Source: Amycolatopsis sp. CA-126428 (lineage in GTDB: Bacteria; Actinomycetota; Actinomycetes; Mycobacteriales; Pseudonocardiaceae). From it: DNA of 64,000 nucleotides. Below the pieces are notes generated by a model that was not told where the DNA came from, did not search any database, and saw only the letters and a list, made by a program, of their open reading frames with translations. The stretch is from positions 124,001-188,000 of the forward strand of contig NZ_PPHF01000155.1 in NCBI RefSeq assembly GCF_002904335.1, written 5' to 3'. The translations under genes were made by a program, and so were the position numbers. Positions 14,241 to 22,878 of this stretch are shown here, piece after piece; the stretch's first letter is position 1; each line of letters starts with the position of its first letter.

Positions 14241-17200
14241 ATGTCCGACCGCCTGTCGTCGCCCTTCCTCGACGCCCTTTGCTCGCGCGTCCTGGTGGCG
14301 GACGGCGCGATGGGCACCGCCCTGCAGGCCCACGACCTCAGCCTGGCCGACTTCGACGGCCTCGAAGGCTGCAACGAGATCCTCAACGTCACCCGGCCGG
14401 ACGTGGTCCGCTCGGTGCACCGGGGCTACCTGGAGGCGGGCGCGGACGCCGTCGAAACGAACACTTTCGGGGCCAATTTCGCCAACTTCGCCGAGTACGG
14501 CATCACCGGGCGGATCTTCGAACTCGCCGAGGCCGGCGCCCGCCTGGCCCGCGAGACCGCCGACGAATTCGCGACGCCGGACCGCCCGCGGTTCGTGCTC
14601 GGCTCGATCGGGCCGGGCACGAAACTCCCGACACTCGGCCACGCGCCGTTCACCACGCTGCGTGACGCCTACCGCGAGGAAGTCCGGGGCCTGCTGGCCG
14701 GTGGCGCCGACGCGGTGATCGTCGAGACCACCCAGGACATCCTCCAGACGAAGGCGTCGGTCATCGGCGCGAAGCGGGCGATGGCCGCCGAGGGCCGATC
14801 CGTGCCGATCCTCGTTTCGATCACCGTCGAAACGACCGGCACGATGCTGCTCGGCACCGAGGTCGGCGCCGCGCTGGCCGCGCTGGAGCCGCTCGGCATC
14901 GACGCCATCGGGCTCAACTGCGCCACCGGGCCCGCCGAGATGAGCGAGCACCTGCGGCAGCTGGCCAAGCACGCCCGGGTGCCGCTGTCGGTGATGCCCA
15001 ACGCCGGCCTTCCGGAACTCGGCCCGGACGGCGCGATCTACCCGCTCGGCCCGGAAGCGCTGGTGGCGGCCCTGACCGGGTTCGTGCGCGAGTTCGGCGC
15101 CGGCCTGGTCGGCGGCTGCTGCGGCACGACCGGCGAGCACATCCGGCAGCTCGCCGCGGCGGTCGCCGGCACCGCGCCGGTCCCGCGGCGGCCGCGGCCC
15201 GAGCCGGGCGTGTCGTCGCTGTACCAGGCGGTGCCGTTCAAGCAGGACGCCAGCGTGCTGATGATCGGCGAGCGGACCAACGCCAACGGCTCGAAGGCCT
15301 TCCGCACCGCGATGCTGGAGGGCCGCTGGGACGACTGCGTCGAGATCGCCCGCGAGCAGACCCGCGACGGCGCCCACCTGCTCGACCTGTGCGTCGACTA
15401 CGTCGGCCGCGACGGCACCGCGGACATGGCCGAGCTCGCCGGGCGCCTGGCCACCGCCTCGACGTTGCCGATCATGCTCGACTCCACCGAGGTGCCGGTG
15501 CTTCGCGCGGGCCTGCAGCGGCTCGGCGGCCGGTGCGCGGTCAACTCCGTCAACTACGAGGACGGCGACGGCCCGGAATCCCGCTTCACCCAGGTCATGG
15601 ACCTGGTCGGGGAATACGGCGCCGCCGTCGTCGCCCTGACCATCGACGAAGAAGGCCAGGCGCGCACCGCCGCGAAGAAGGCCGACATCGCGTCGCGGCT
15701 GATCACGGACATCACCGGCAAGTGGGGCCTGCGGACGTCCGACGTCATCATCGACGCGCTCACCTTCACCATCGCCACCGGTCAGGAGGAGTCGCGCCGC
15801 GACGGCATCGAAACGATCGAAGCCATCCGCGAGATCAAGCGCCGCCACCCCGAGGTGCAGACCACCCTCGGCCTGTCCAACATCTCCTTCGGCCTCAACC
15901 CCGCCGCGCGGCAGGTGCTGAACTCGGTGTTCCTGCACGAGTGCGTCCAAGCCGGGCTCGACACCGCCATCGTGCACGCGTCGAAGATCCTCCCGATGGC
16001 GCGGATCCCGGACGACCAGCGCGCGGTCGCCTTGGACCTCGTCCACGACCGCCGCCGCGAAGGCTACGACCCGCTCCAGGAGCTGATGGCCCTGTTCGAG
16101 GGCGTCAGCGCGGCGTCGTCGAAGGCGTCGCGCGCCGAAGAGCTGGCCGCCCTGCCCCTGTTCGAACGCCTGGAACGCCGGATCGTCGACGGCGAGCGCA
16201 CCGGCCTCACCGACGACCTCGACGCGGCCCTGGAGCAGCGGCCCGCCCTGCAGATCATCAACGACACGCTGCTGTCCGGCATGAAGACCGTCGGTGAGCT
16301 GTTCGGCTCCGGGCAGATGCAGCTGCCGTTCGTGCTGCAGTCCGCCGAGGTGATGAAGGCCGCCGTCGCCCACCTCGAGCCGCACATGGAGACCGGCGAC
16401 GACTCCGGCAAGGGCCGGATCGTGCTCGCCACCGTGCGCGGCGACGTGCACGACATCGGCAAGAACCTCGTCGACATCATCCTCTCCAACAACGGCTACG
16501 AGGTCGTCAACCTCGGCATCAAGCAGCCGATCACGACCATCCTCGACGCGGCCGGCGAGCACGGCGCCGACGCCATCGGGATGTCCGGGCTGCTGGTGAA
16601 GTCCACGGTGATCATGAAGGAGAACCTCCAGGAGATGAACTCCCGGGGCGTCGGGGCGCGCTGGCCGGTGCTGCTCGGCGGCGCGGCGCTGACCCGGTCC
16701 TACGTGGAGAACGACCTGAGCGAGCTTTACCTCGGCGACGTCCGCTACGCGCGGGACGCCTTCGAAGGCCTGCGGCTGATGGACGCGATCATGGCCGCCA
16801 AGCGCGGGGAATCGCCGCTGGTGGACGCCGACGCGGAGAAGAAGCGTCAGGAGCGCAAGGAACGCCGCGAACGCTCGCTGCGGATCGCCGAGGCGCGCAA
16901 AGCCCGCAAGGCCGACGAGGAAGCCCTCGAAGGGCCGCCGCCCGCGCGCTCGGACGTCGCCACCGACGTCCCGCTGCCGGTCCCGCCGTTCTGGGGTTCG
17001 CGGGTGGTCAAGGGCGTCGCGCTCGCCGACTACGCCGCCATGCTCGACGAGCGCGCGACCTTCATGGGGCAGTGGGGGCTCAAGGGCGCCCGCGGCGGCG
17101 CCGGGCCGACGTACGAGGAACTCGTCGAGTCCGAAGGCCGGCCGCGGCTGCGGTACTGGCTGGACCGGCTGACCGCCGACGGCGTCTTGGCCCACGCGGC

Positions 17201-17795
17201 CGTCGTCTACGGCTTCTTCCCGTGCGTCGCCGAGGGCGACGACCTCGTCGTGCTCACCGAGCCGTCCCTCGACGCGCCGGAGCGGCTGCGGTTCACTTTC
17301 CCGCGCCAGCGCCGCGACCGGCGGCTCTGCCTGGCCGACTACTACCGGCCACGCGAAGCCGGTGAAGTGGACGTCGTGCCGTTCACCGTCGTCACCATGG
17401 GCCAGCCGATCGCCGACTACGCGAACGAGTTGTTCGCGGCCGACGCCTACCGCGACTACCTCGAGGTCCACGGCCTCGGTGTCCAGCTCACCGAGGCGCT
17501 GGCCGAGTACTGGCACTGCCGCATCCGCCAGGAGTTGACCTTCCCCGGCGGTGTGGCGGTCGCCTCAGAGGACCCCGACGACGTCGAAGACTTCTTCAAG
17601 CTCGGCTACCGTGGGGCGAGGTTCTCCCTGGGCTATGGCGCCTGTCCCGACCTCGAAGACCGGGCGAAGATCGTCGCCCTCCTCGAACCGGGCCGGATCG
17701 GCGTGAAGCTGTCCGAGGAGTACCAGCTGCACCCCGAGCAGTCGACCGACGCGATCGTCTGCCACCACCCGGAAGCGAAGTACTTCAACACCTGA
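14241..17795 (+). CDS. metH: Cobalamin-dependent methionine synthase
   Basis: 1184 aa, a full four-module MetH. The homocysteine module (about 1-330) holds VADGAMGTALQ and zinc Cys in LNCATGP and GGCCGTTGEH. The pterin module (about 335-610) has IGERTNANGSKAF. The B12 module (about 630-870) has the base-off ligand His in GDVHDIGKNLVDI. The activation module (about 900-1184) has RIRQELTFPGG and GYGACPDLEDRAKI for SAM binding. It methylates homocysteine using methyltetrahydrofolate. A charged stretch (KKRQERKERRERSLRIAEAR) forms an extended linker between the B12 and activation modules. No riboswitch precedes it. Followed 12 bp later by the HAD gene. Confidence 0.98.
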   Translation: MSDRLSSPFLDALCSRVLVADGAMGTALQAHDLSLADFDGLEGCNEILNVTRPDVVRSVHRGYLEAGADAVETNTFGANFANFAEYGITGRIFELAEAGARLARETADEFATPDRPRFVLGSIGPGTKLPTLGHAPFTTLRDAYREEVRGLLAGGADAVIVETTQDILQTKASVIGAKRAMAAEGRSVPILVSITVETTGTMLLGTEVGAALAALEPLGIDAIGLNCATGPAEMSEHLRQLAKHARVPLSVMPNAGLPELGPDGAIYPLGPEALVAALTGFVREFGAGLVGGCCGTTGEHIRQLAAAVAGTAPVPRRPRPEPGVSSLYQAVPFKQDASVLMIGERTNANGSKAFRTAMLEGRWDDCVEIAREQTRDGAHLLDLCVDYVGRDGTADMAELAGRLATASTLPIMLDSTEVPVLRAGLQRLGGRCAVNSVNYEDGDGPESRFTQVMDLVGEYGAAVVALTIDEEGQARTAAKKADIASRLITDITGKWGLRTSDVIIDALTFTIATGQEESRRDGIETIEAIREIKRRHPEVQTTLGLSNISFGLNPAARQVLNSVFLHECVQAGLDTAIVHASKILPMARIPDDQRAVALDLVHDRRREGYDPLQELMALFEGVSAASSKASRAEELAALPLFERLERRIVDGERTGLTDDLDAALEQRPALQIINDTLLSGMKTVGELFGSGQMQLPFVLQSAEVMKAAVAHLEPHMETGDDSGKGRIVLATVRGDVHDIGKNLVDIILSNNGYEVVNLGIKQPITTILDAAGEHGADAIGMSGLLVKSTVIMKENLQEMNSRGVGARWPVLLGGAALTRSYVENDLSELYLGDVRYARDAFEGLRLMDAIMAAKRGESPLVDADAEKKRQERKERRERSLRIAEARKARKADEEALEGPPPARSDVATDVPLPVPPFWGSRVVKGVALADYAAMLDERATFMGQWGLKGARGGAGPTYEELVESEGRPRLRYWLDRLTADGVLAHAAVVYGFFPCVAEGDDLVVLTEPSLDAPERLRFTFPRQRRDRRLCLADYYRPREAGEVDVVPFTVVTMGQPIADYANELFAADAYRDYLEVHGLGVQLTEALAEYWHCRIRQELTFPGGVAVASEDPDDVEDFFKLGYRGARFSLGYGACPDLEDRAKIVALLEPGRIGVKLSEEYQLHPEQSTDAIVCHHPEAKYFNT

Positions 17796-17807
17796 GGGAG
17801 ATCCACT

Positions 17808-18509
17808 GTGCCGAGTTCCGTCTCCGCGGCAAAGAGTGCGTCGACGGTGGACGGACTCGTCGCCGTGCTGTGGGACATGGACGGCACGCTCGTCGATTCC
17901 GAGAAGCTGTGGGACATCGCCCTCTACGAGACGGCGGAGTGGCTCGGCGGCAAGCTTTCCGAAGAGCAGCGGATGACGCTCGTCGGGTCCAATATGGACG
18001 ACACCTCGGCGTACCTCCTCGAAGTGGCCGGCCTTCCGGTGACGCCCGAGGCGATCGCGTCGACGGGCGCGGAGATCCGCCGTCGCACGGCCGGGTTGTT
18101 CGACGACGAGCTGCCGTGGCGCCCGGGCGCGCGCGAAGCGCTGACGGCGGTGCGCGAGGCGGGCTTGCGGTCGGCACTGGTCACTTCCACCGAGCGGGAC
18201 CTGACCGAACTCGCCCTGAACACGATCGGGCGGGACTTCTTCGACGTGACCGTCTGCGGCGACGAGGTCGAAGGCCTGAACAAGCCGCACCCGCGCCCGT
18301 ACCTCAAGGCGGCCGAGCTGCTCGGTGCCGACCCCGCGCGCTGCATCGCGGTGGAGGACTCCCCGCCGGGCACGGCGTCCGCGGTCGCGGCGGGCTGCAC
18401 GGTGCTGGTGATCCCGAACGACGTCCCGGTCGAGGCGGGGGAGCGGCGCGTGTTCCGCGACTCCCTGGTGGGCATCGACGTGCCGGCGCTGGCGGCCCTG
18501 CTCGGCTGA
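17808..18509 (+). CDS. HAD-family hydrolase, beta-phosphoglucomutase-like
   Basis: 233 aa subfamily IA phosphatase. Motif I is LWDMDGTLVDSE with nucleophile Asp about 23 and acid/base Asp two residues later. Motif II is the TST in ALVTSTERDL. Motif III Lys is in LNKPHPRPYLKA, and motif IV is AVEDSPPGTASA. The cap is the helical C1 type between motifs I and II. GTG start with GGGAG spaced 7 nt. It follows metH closely in what looks like an operon, an arrangement kept in many actinobacteria; its substrate is unknown. Confidence 0.9.
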   Translation: MPSSVSAAKSASTVDGLVAVLWDMDGTLVDSEKLWDIALYETAEWLGGKLSEEQRMTLVGSNMDDTSAYLLEVAGLPVTPEAIASTGAEIRRRTAGLFDDELPWRPGAREALTAVREAGLRSALVTSTERDLTELALNTIGRDFFDVTVCGDEVEGLNKPHPRPYLKAAELLGADPARCIAVEDSPPGTASAVAAGCTVLVIPNDVPVEAGERRVFRDSLVGIDVPALAALLG

Positions 18510-18568
18510 CCACGACCATGTCGCTTTTCCGCTAGCCCGGGGTGGCCCGGGTCCGCGATGCTGACGTG

Positions 18569-20041
18569 GTGCATGAGGACTTCGAGCGGTGCGTGCGCAT
18601 CGTGCAGGCGAAGGACGCCCGGTTCGACGGGTGGTTCTACTGCGCGGTGCTGACGACCCGGATCTACTGCCGGCCCAGCTGCCCGGTCGTGCCGCCCAAG
18701 CGGCAGAACATGAGCTTCCACCCGAGCGCGGCGGCCGCCCAGCAGGCCGGGTTCCGGGCGTGCAAGCGCTGCCGTCCGGACGCCAGTCCCGGCTCGCCGC
18801 TGTGGAACGAGCGCGCCGACCTGGTGGCGCGCGCGATGCGGCTGATCGCGGACGGCGTCGTCGACACCGAAGGTGTCAGCGGTCTCGCCGCCCGGCTCGG
18901 CTACAGCGTCCGGCAGGTCGAACGGCAGGTGTTCGCCGAACTCGGCGCCGGACCGCTGGCGCTGGCCCGGGCCCAGCGCGCGCAGACCGCGCGCACCCTG
19001 ATCGAGACGACCGCGCTGCCGATGACGGAGCTGGCCCTGGCCGCCGGGTTCGGCAGCATCCGGACGTTCAACGACACCGTCCGCGAGGTGTTCGCCCTCT
19101 CGCCGACCGAACTGCGGCAGCGCGCGAAGGGCCGGCCTTCGGCGGCCGGGGCGCTGGTCCTGCGGCTGCCCTACCGGAAGCCGCTGTGCCCGGACAACCT
19201 CTTCGGGCACCTCGTGGCGACCGGCGTGCCGGGCGTGGAGGAGTGGCGGGACGGCGCCTACCGGCGGACGCTGCGGCTGCCGCACGGCCACGGCGTCGTC
19301 GCGCTGCGCCCCGGAGACCCCGCTGCCGGCTACATAGCCTGCCGGCTCACCCTGGCCGACCTGCGGGACCTGCCGGCCGCCACCAGCCGCTGCCGCCGCC
19401 TGCTCGACCTCGACGCCGACCCGGTCGCCGTCGACGACCAGCTCGCCACCGACCCGCTCCTCGCCCCGCTGGTCGCCGCCGCCCCCGGCCGCCGGGTCCC
19501 GCGCACCCCCGACGGCGCCGAGTTCGCCGTGCGGGCCGTGCTGGGCCAGCAGGTCTCGACGGCGGCGGCGCGGACCCACGCGGCGCGGCTCGTGGTCGCG
19601 CACGGCGAACCGGTCGACGACCCCGAAGGCGGCCTGACCCACCTGTTCCCGTCGCCCGAGGCGCTCGCCTCGCTGGATCCCGAGACGCTGGCCATGCCGC
19701 GCAGCCGCCGTCGCACGCTGCTCGGGCTGGTCTCGGCGCTGACCGACGGCCTGGACCTCGGCGCGGGCAGCGACTGGGAAGCGGCCCGGGCCGCGCTGGG
19801 CGCGTTGCCCGGCTTCGGCCCGTGGACGGTCGAAAGCATCGCCATGCGGGCGCTGGGCGACCCGGACGCGTTCCTCCCCACCGACCTCGGCATCAAGTAC
19901 GCGGCGACGGAAGTTCTGGGCCTCGGCGGCCAGGCCGCCGTCGTCGCCCGCTCCGCGGCGTGGCGCCCCTGGCGCGCCTACGCCACCCAGCACCTGTGGG
20001 CCACCGGAGACCACGCGATCAACCGGATGCCCGCGGCATGA
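18569..20041 (+). CDS. alkA: AdaA-AlkA fusion: methyl-phosphotriester sensor, AraC domain and 3-methyladenine glycosylase
   Basis: About 490 aa. Residues 1-75 are the Ada zinc domain with Cys34, Cys38, Cys65 and Cys68; the 4-27-3 spacing equals that of E. coli Ada, where the first Cys accepts methyl from phosphotriesters. An AraC-type HTH follows (VSGLAARLGYSVRQVERQVF). The second half is AlkA: an N-domain, then HhH-GPD with LPGFGPWTVESIAMRAL and the catalytic Asp in FLPTDLGI. One protein thus senses, activates and repairs alkylation. The start is set at GTG 18569 (VHEDFERCV) from the conserved start of relatives; GTG 18566 and 18542 are alternatives. It runs into ogt. Confidence 0.95.
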   Translation: MHEDFERCVRIVQAKDARFDGWFYCAVLTTRIYCRPSCPVVPPKRQNMSFHPSAAAAQQAGFRACKRCRPDASPGSPLWNERADLVARAMRLIADGVVDTEGVSGLAARLGYSVRQVERQVFAELGAGPLALARAQRAQTARTLIETTALPMTELALAAGFGSIRTFNDTVREVFALSPTELRQRAKGRPSAAGALVLRLPYRKPLCPDNLFGHLVATGVPGVEEWRDGAYRRTLRLPHGHGVVALRPGDPAAGYIACRLTLADLRDLPAATSRCRRLLDLDADPVAVDDQLATDPLLAPLVAAAPGRRVPRTPDGAEFAVRAVLGQQVSTAAARTHAARLVVAHGEPVDDPEGGLTHLFPSPEALASLDPETLAMPRSRRRTLLGLVSALTDGLDLGAGSDWEAARAALGALPGFGPWTVESIAMRALGDPDAFLPTDLGIKYAATEVLGLGGQAAVVARSAAWRPWRAYATQHLWATGDHAINRMPAA

Positions 20042-20058
20042 AACCGACAGGAGAACCC

Positions 20059-20544
20059 ATGCGCACCCACGCCGTCGTCGACAGCCCGTGCGGCCCGTTG
20101 ACGCTGGTCGCCGAGGGCGCCGCGCTCTGCGGCCTCTACATGGTCGACCAGCGCCACCGCCCGGACGAGCTGACCTTCGGCTCGCACGACCCCGGCGCGG
20201 AAGTCTTCGACCGCGCCGAAACCGAGCTGAAGGAGTACTTCGCCGGGCAGCGCCACGAGTTCGAGGTGCCGCTGGCCTTCGTGGGCACGCCGTTCCAGCA
20301 GTCGGTGTGGGCCGAGCTGCGCAAGATCCCGTACGGCACGACGATTTCCTACGGGCAGCTGGCGGACCGGCTGGGCAACCCCGCGGCGTCGCGTGCCGTG
20401 GGCCTGGCCAACGGCAAGAACCCGATCGGCATCATCGTCCCGTGCCACCGGGTGGTCGGCTCGACCGGCTCGCTCACCGGCTACGGCGGCGGTCTCGAGC
20501 GCAAGCGGTACCTGCTGGACTTCGAGCAGGGCGTGCTGTTCTGA
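20059..20544 (+). CDS. ogt: Methylated-DNA--protein-cysteine methyltransferase
   Basis: 161 aa suicide repair protein for O6-methylguanine and O4-methylthymine. The active site is PCHRV at 128-132 with Cys129 as acceptor. The helix-turn-helix with arginine finger (ASRAVGLANGKNP) precedes it, and SLTGYGGGLERKRYLL follows. ATG 20059 is preferred over the ATG at 20038 because of the AGGAG at 20049-20053. The gene begins 17 bp after the AdaA-AlkA stop, so both belong to one alkylation-response operon. Confidence 0.96.
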   Translation: MRTHAVVDSPCGPLTLVAEGAALCGLYMVDQRHRPDELTFGSHDPGAEVFDRAETELKEYFAGQRHEFEVPLAFVGTPFQQSVWAELRKIPYGTTISYGQLADRLGNPAASRAVGLANGKNPIGIIVPCHRVVGSTGSLTGYGGGLERKRYLLDFEQGVLF

Positions 20545-20664
20545 GTTCGGCGCGGCGGCGGGTCCCAGCCCGTGGGAGCCGGCGTCCACGGGAGTGTGAG
20601 ATGGGCAGCACCCGCGGCGGGGCGGGGCGGCGCCGCGGGGTCCGGGATGGAAGGATTCCGGACC

Positions 20665-20928
20665 GTGAAGACCTTCGATGAGCTGTTCGCGGAGCTTGCC
20701 GAGCGCGCGCGTACCCGTCCCGACGGGTCCGGCACCGTCGTCGCCCTGGACGCCGGGGTGCACGCCCAGGGCAAGAAAGTGCTCGAGGAAGCCGGCGAGG
20801 TGTGGATCGCCGCCGAGCACGAGTCCGACGACCGCCTCGCCGAGGAGATCTCCCAGCTGCTGTACCGGGTGCAGGTGCTGATGCTCGGCCGCGGGCTGTC
20901 GACCGAGGACGTCTACCGCTACCTGTGA
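20665..20928 (+). CDS. hisE: Phosphoribosyl-ATP pyrophosphatase
   Basis: 87 aa, second step of histidine synthesis (PR-ATP to PR-AMP). It is the all-alpha MazG-like fold, with GKKVLEEAGEVWIAAEHESD supplying the acidic metal-binding helix. The start chosen is GTG 20665, with GGAAGGA 9 nt upstream; ATG 20647 would give 93 aa, the length I recall for the M. tuberculosis protein, so it remains possible. The 120 bp before it hold no recognisable gene. It is followed by hisG after a hairpin, the usual actinobacterial hisE-hisG pair, apart from the main his operon. Confidence 0.95.
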   Translation: MKTFDELFAELAERARTRPDGSGTVVALDAGVHAQGKKVLEEAGEVWIAAEHESDDRLAEEISQLLYRVQVLMLGRGLSTEDVYRYL

Positions 20929-20933
20929 CGGGA

Positions 20934-20954
20934 CGCCCGGTGCTGGACCGGGCG
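20934..20954 (+). other. Small hairpin between hisE and hisG
   Basis: CGCCCGGT (20934-20941) pairs with ACCGGGCG (20947-20954) around a 5-nt loop, just before the GAGGAGA ribosome binding site of hisG. It may tune hisG expression relative to hisE or mark an RNA processing site. Confidence 0.45.
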
Positions 20955-20975
20955 AGGAACGAGGAGAGAAGCGAA

Positions 20976-21821
20976 ATGCTGCGTGTTGCCGTGCCGAACA
21001 AGGGAGCCCTCGCCGCCGCGGCGACGGAGATGCTCGGCGAAGCGGGCTACCGCAAGCGGCATGAGCAGCGCGACCTGACGGTGCTCGACCCGGTGAACGA
21101 GGTCGAGTTCTTCTTCCTGCGGCCCAAGGACATCGCCATCTACGTCGGCTCCGGCGAGCTCGACCTCGGCATCACCGGCCGCGACCTCGCGCTCGACTCC
21201 GGCGCCCCGGTCGAAGAGGTCCAGGCGCTCGGCTTCGGCGGCTCGACGTTCCGCTACGCCGCCCCGGCCGGCCGGGACTGGAAGCCGGCGGACCTGCACG
21301 GCAAGCGGCTGGCGACGTCGTATCCGCGGCTGGTCCGCGACGACCTCGCCCGCCACGGCGTCGAGGCCGAAGTGATCCGCCTCGACGGCGCGGTGGAAAT
21401 CTCGATCCAGCTCGGCGTGGCGGACGCGATCGCGGACGTCGTCGAGTCGGGCCGGTCGCTGCGGCAGAACAATCTGGTGGCGTTCGGCGACCCGATCTGC
21501 GTGTCGGAAGCCGTGCTGCTGCAGCGGCGGGGCACCGAGGAGAGCAAGGCGAAGTCGCAGCTGGCCGCGCGCCTGCGCGGGGTCGTGTTCGCGCAGCAGT
21601 ACATGATGCTCGACTACGACTGCCCGCGGACGCTGGTGGAGCGCGCGATCGCGATCACGCCGGGCCTGGAGTCGCCGACGGTGGCACCGCTGGCCGACGA
21701 AGACTGGGTGGCCGTGCGCGCGATGGTTTCGCGCAAGAAGGTCAACCTCGTCATGGACGAGCTCGCCGAGGTGGGCGCCAAGGCGATCCTGGCCTCGGAC
21801 ATCCGCTCCTGCCGCCTCTGA
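20976..21821 (+). CDS. hisG: ATP phosphoribosyltransferase (long form)
   Basis: 281 aa. It commits PRPP and ATP to histidine synthesis. The start MLRVAVPNKGALAAAATEML and the PRPP-binding segment with ADAIADVVESGRSLRQNNL are typical. The length and the C-terminal regulatory ACT-like domain (about 210-281, with SRKKVNLVMDELAEVGAKAI) mark it as the long, histidine-feedback-inhibited form that does not need HisZ. Strong GAGGAGA at 20961-20967. Ends next to a large palindrome shared with the 45.1-kb site. Confidence 0.97.
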   Translation: MLRVAVPNKGALAAAATEMLGEAGYRKRHEQRDLTVLDPVNEVEFFFLRPKDIAIYVGSGELDLGITGRDLALDSGAPVEEVQALGFGGSTFRYAAPAGRDWKPADLHGKRLATSYPRLVRDDLARHGVEAEVIRLDGAVEISIQLGVADAIADVVESGRSLRQNNLVAFGDPICVSEAVLLQRRGTEESKAKSQLAARLRGVVFAQQYMMLDYDCPRTLVERAIAITPGLESPTVAPLADEDWVAVRAMVSRKKVNLVMDELAEVGAKAILASDIRSCRL

Positions 21822-21830
21822 CCACGCCGG

Positions 21831-21874
21831 TCGTGAGTGGTAAAGCGGGTTAGAACCCGCCTTACCACTCACGA
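21831..21874. repeat. 44-nt dispersed palindrome, copy 1
   Basis: The left arm 21831-21851 (beginning TCGTGAGTGGTAA) pairs with 21854-21874 at 20 of 21 positions around a 2-nt turn. It lies between convergent hisG and parA-like genes and ends 4 bp before the latter's stop, so it can terminate both. An almost identical copy lies at 45082-45133 (41 of 44 positions equal), which shows it is a dispersed element and not an ordinary terminator. Confidence 0.85.
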
Positions 21875-21878
21875 CGGG

Positions 21879-22814
21879 TCAGCGCGGGCGGTTGGGTTTC
21901 TTCGGCAGCAGGTCGTAGAGACCCTTGCGGGCGCCGTTGTCGTTGACGTTGCGGGCCACCGCGACCTCCGAGATGAAGTCCTCGAAGACGAACTCCTCGT
22001 CGGCCGGGACCACCGCCGGCGCGGCGTTGTGCTCCAGGTGGCTGTCCAGCGTTTCCGCGATCTCGCGGAAGGACAGCGCCTGCAGCGTCTCCGGCGCGTA
22101 CGTCGTCACCGGGACGCCGTGCGCCGCCGCCTCGTTCATCACCACGCCCAGCGGCAGGTGCGACAGCATCGGGATGCCGAAGTCGTACATCTCCTGCAGC
22201 GCCGCGGCCGCGTAGTGCGAGATCGGCCGCCGGTACAGGCTCGGCACCAGGCCGAACCACGACAGCGGCTGCCGCCCGACGGTCTGCTCGACGTACCGGA
22301 CCTGATCGGCCAGCAGCCGCAGGGCCCGGATGCTGGTCTTGTCCGGCTGGACCGGGACGAGGATGCCGTGCGACGCCGCCAGCGCGTTGTTCGTCAGCAC
22401 GTCCAGCGCGGGCGGGCAGTCGATGACGCAGTGGTCGTAGTTGGCGAACTGGATGACCCGCGCCAGCTGCCAGCCGGGCACGCGGAACGAGTCGAGCCGC
22501 CGGATCAGGTCGAACATCCCCGGTGACGTCGGCACGACGTCGAGCGCGCCACCCTTGCCGAGGTTGCTGCGCGGGTGCGGCACGACGAGGTCCTCGATCG
22601 GCCCCTTCCACGTCTTGGCCAGCGCCTTCGCCAGGCTCGGCCGGTCCGCGGGGACTTCGGACAGCCCGAGCATCTCGGTCGTCGCGTGGCCCTGCGGGTC
22701 GAGGTCGACCAGGAGCACCCGGCGGCCCTTCTCAGCCAGTGCGGCTGCGGTGCCGACGCTCAGTGAGGTCTTGCCGACCCCGCCTTTCTGGTTGACCACC
22801 GAGGTGATCTGCAT
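21879..22814 (-). CDS. ParA/MinD-family ATPase
   Basis: 311 aa. Deviant Walker A is KGGVGKTS (10-17) with both signature lysines, followed by VLLVDLDPQGHATTEMLG (switch I/Walker A') and YDHCVIDCPPALDVLTNNAL (Walker B). No parB neighbour and no centromere-like repeat array are seen, so this is unlikely to be the chromosomal ParA; a cell-pole or cargo-positioning role is more likely. ATG with GAGGAG 9 nt upstream. The C-terminal 50 residues (VFEDFISEVAVARNVNDNGA) are a family-specific tail. Downstream of the thioesterase gene by 64 bp. Confidence 0.92.
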   Translation of the reverse strand: MQITSVVNQKGGVGKTSLSVGTAAALAEKGRRVLLVDLDPQGHATTEMLGLSEVPADRPSLAKALAKTWKGPIEDLVVPHPRSNLGKGGALDVVPTSPGMFDLIRRLDSFRVPGWQLARVIQFANYDHCVIDCPPALDVLTNNALAASHGILVPVQPDKTSIRALRLLADQVRYVEQTVGRQPLSWFGLVPSLYRRPISHYAAAALQEMYDFGIPMLSHLPLGVVMNEAAAHGVPVTTYAPETLQALSFREIAETLDSHLEHNAAPAVVPADEEFVFEDFISEVAVARNVNDNGARKGLYDLLPKKPNRPR

Positions 22815-22878
22815 GCCGGAGCGCTCCTCAAGTCGGTCGTTCCGCGAAGGTTATTGGATGCGGGCCCGTTGTGGGTGG

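Noticed and set aside
14199..17516. A long open frame (over 1,100 codons) antisense to metH
   Set aside because: It mirrors the metH codon pattern, contains no recognisable domain, and is expected from high third-position G/C. metH itself is certain.
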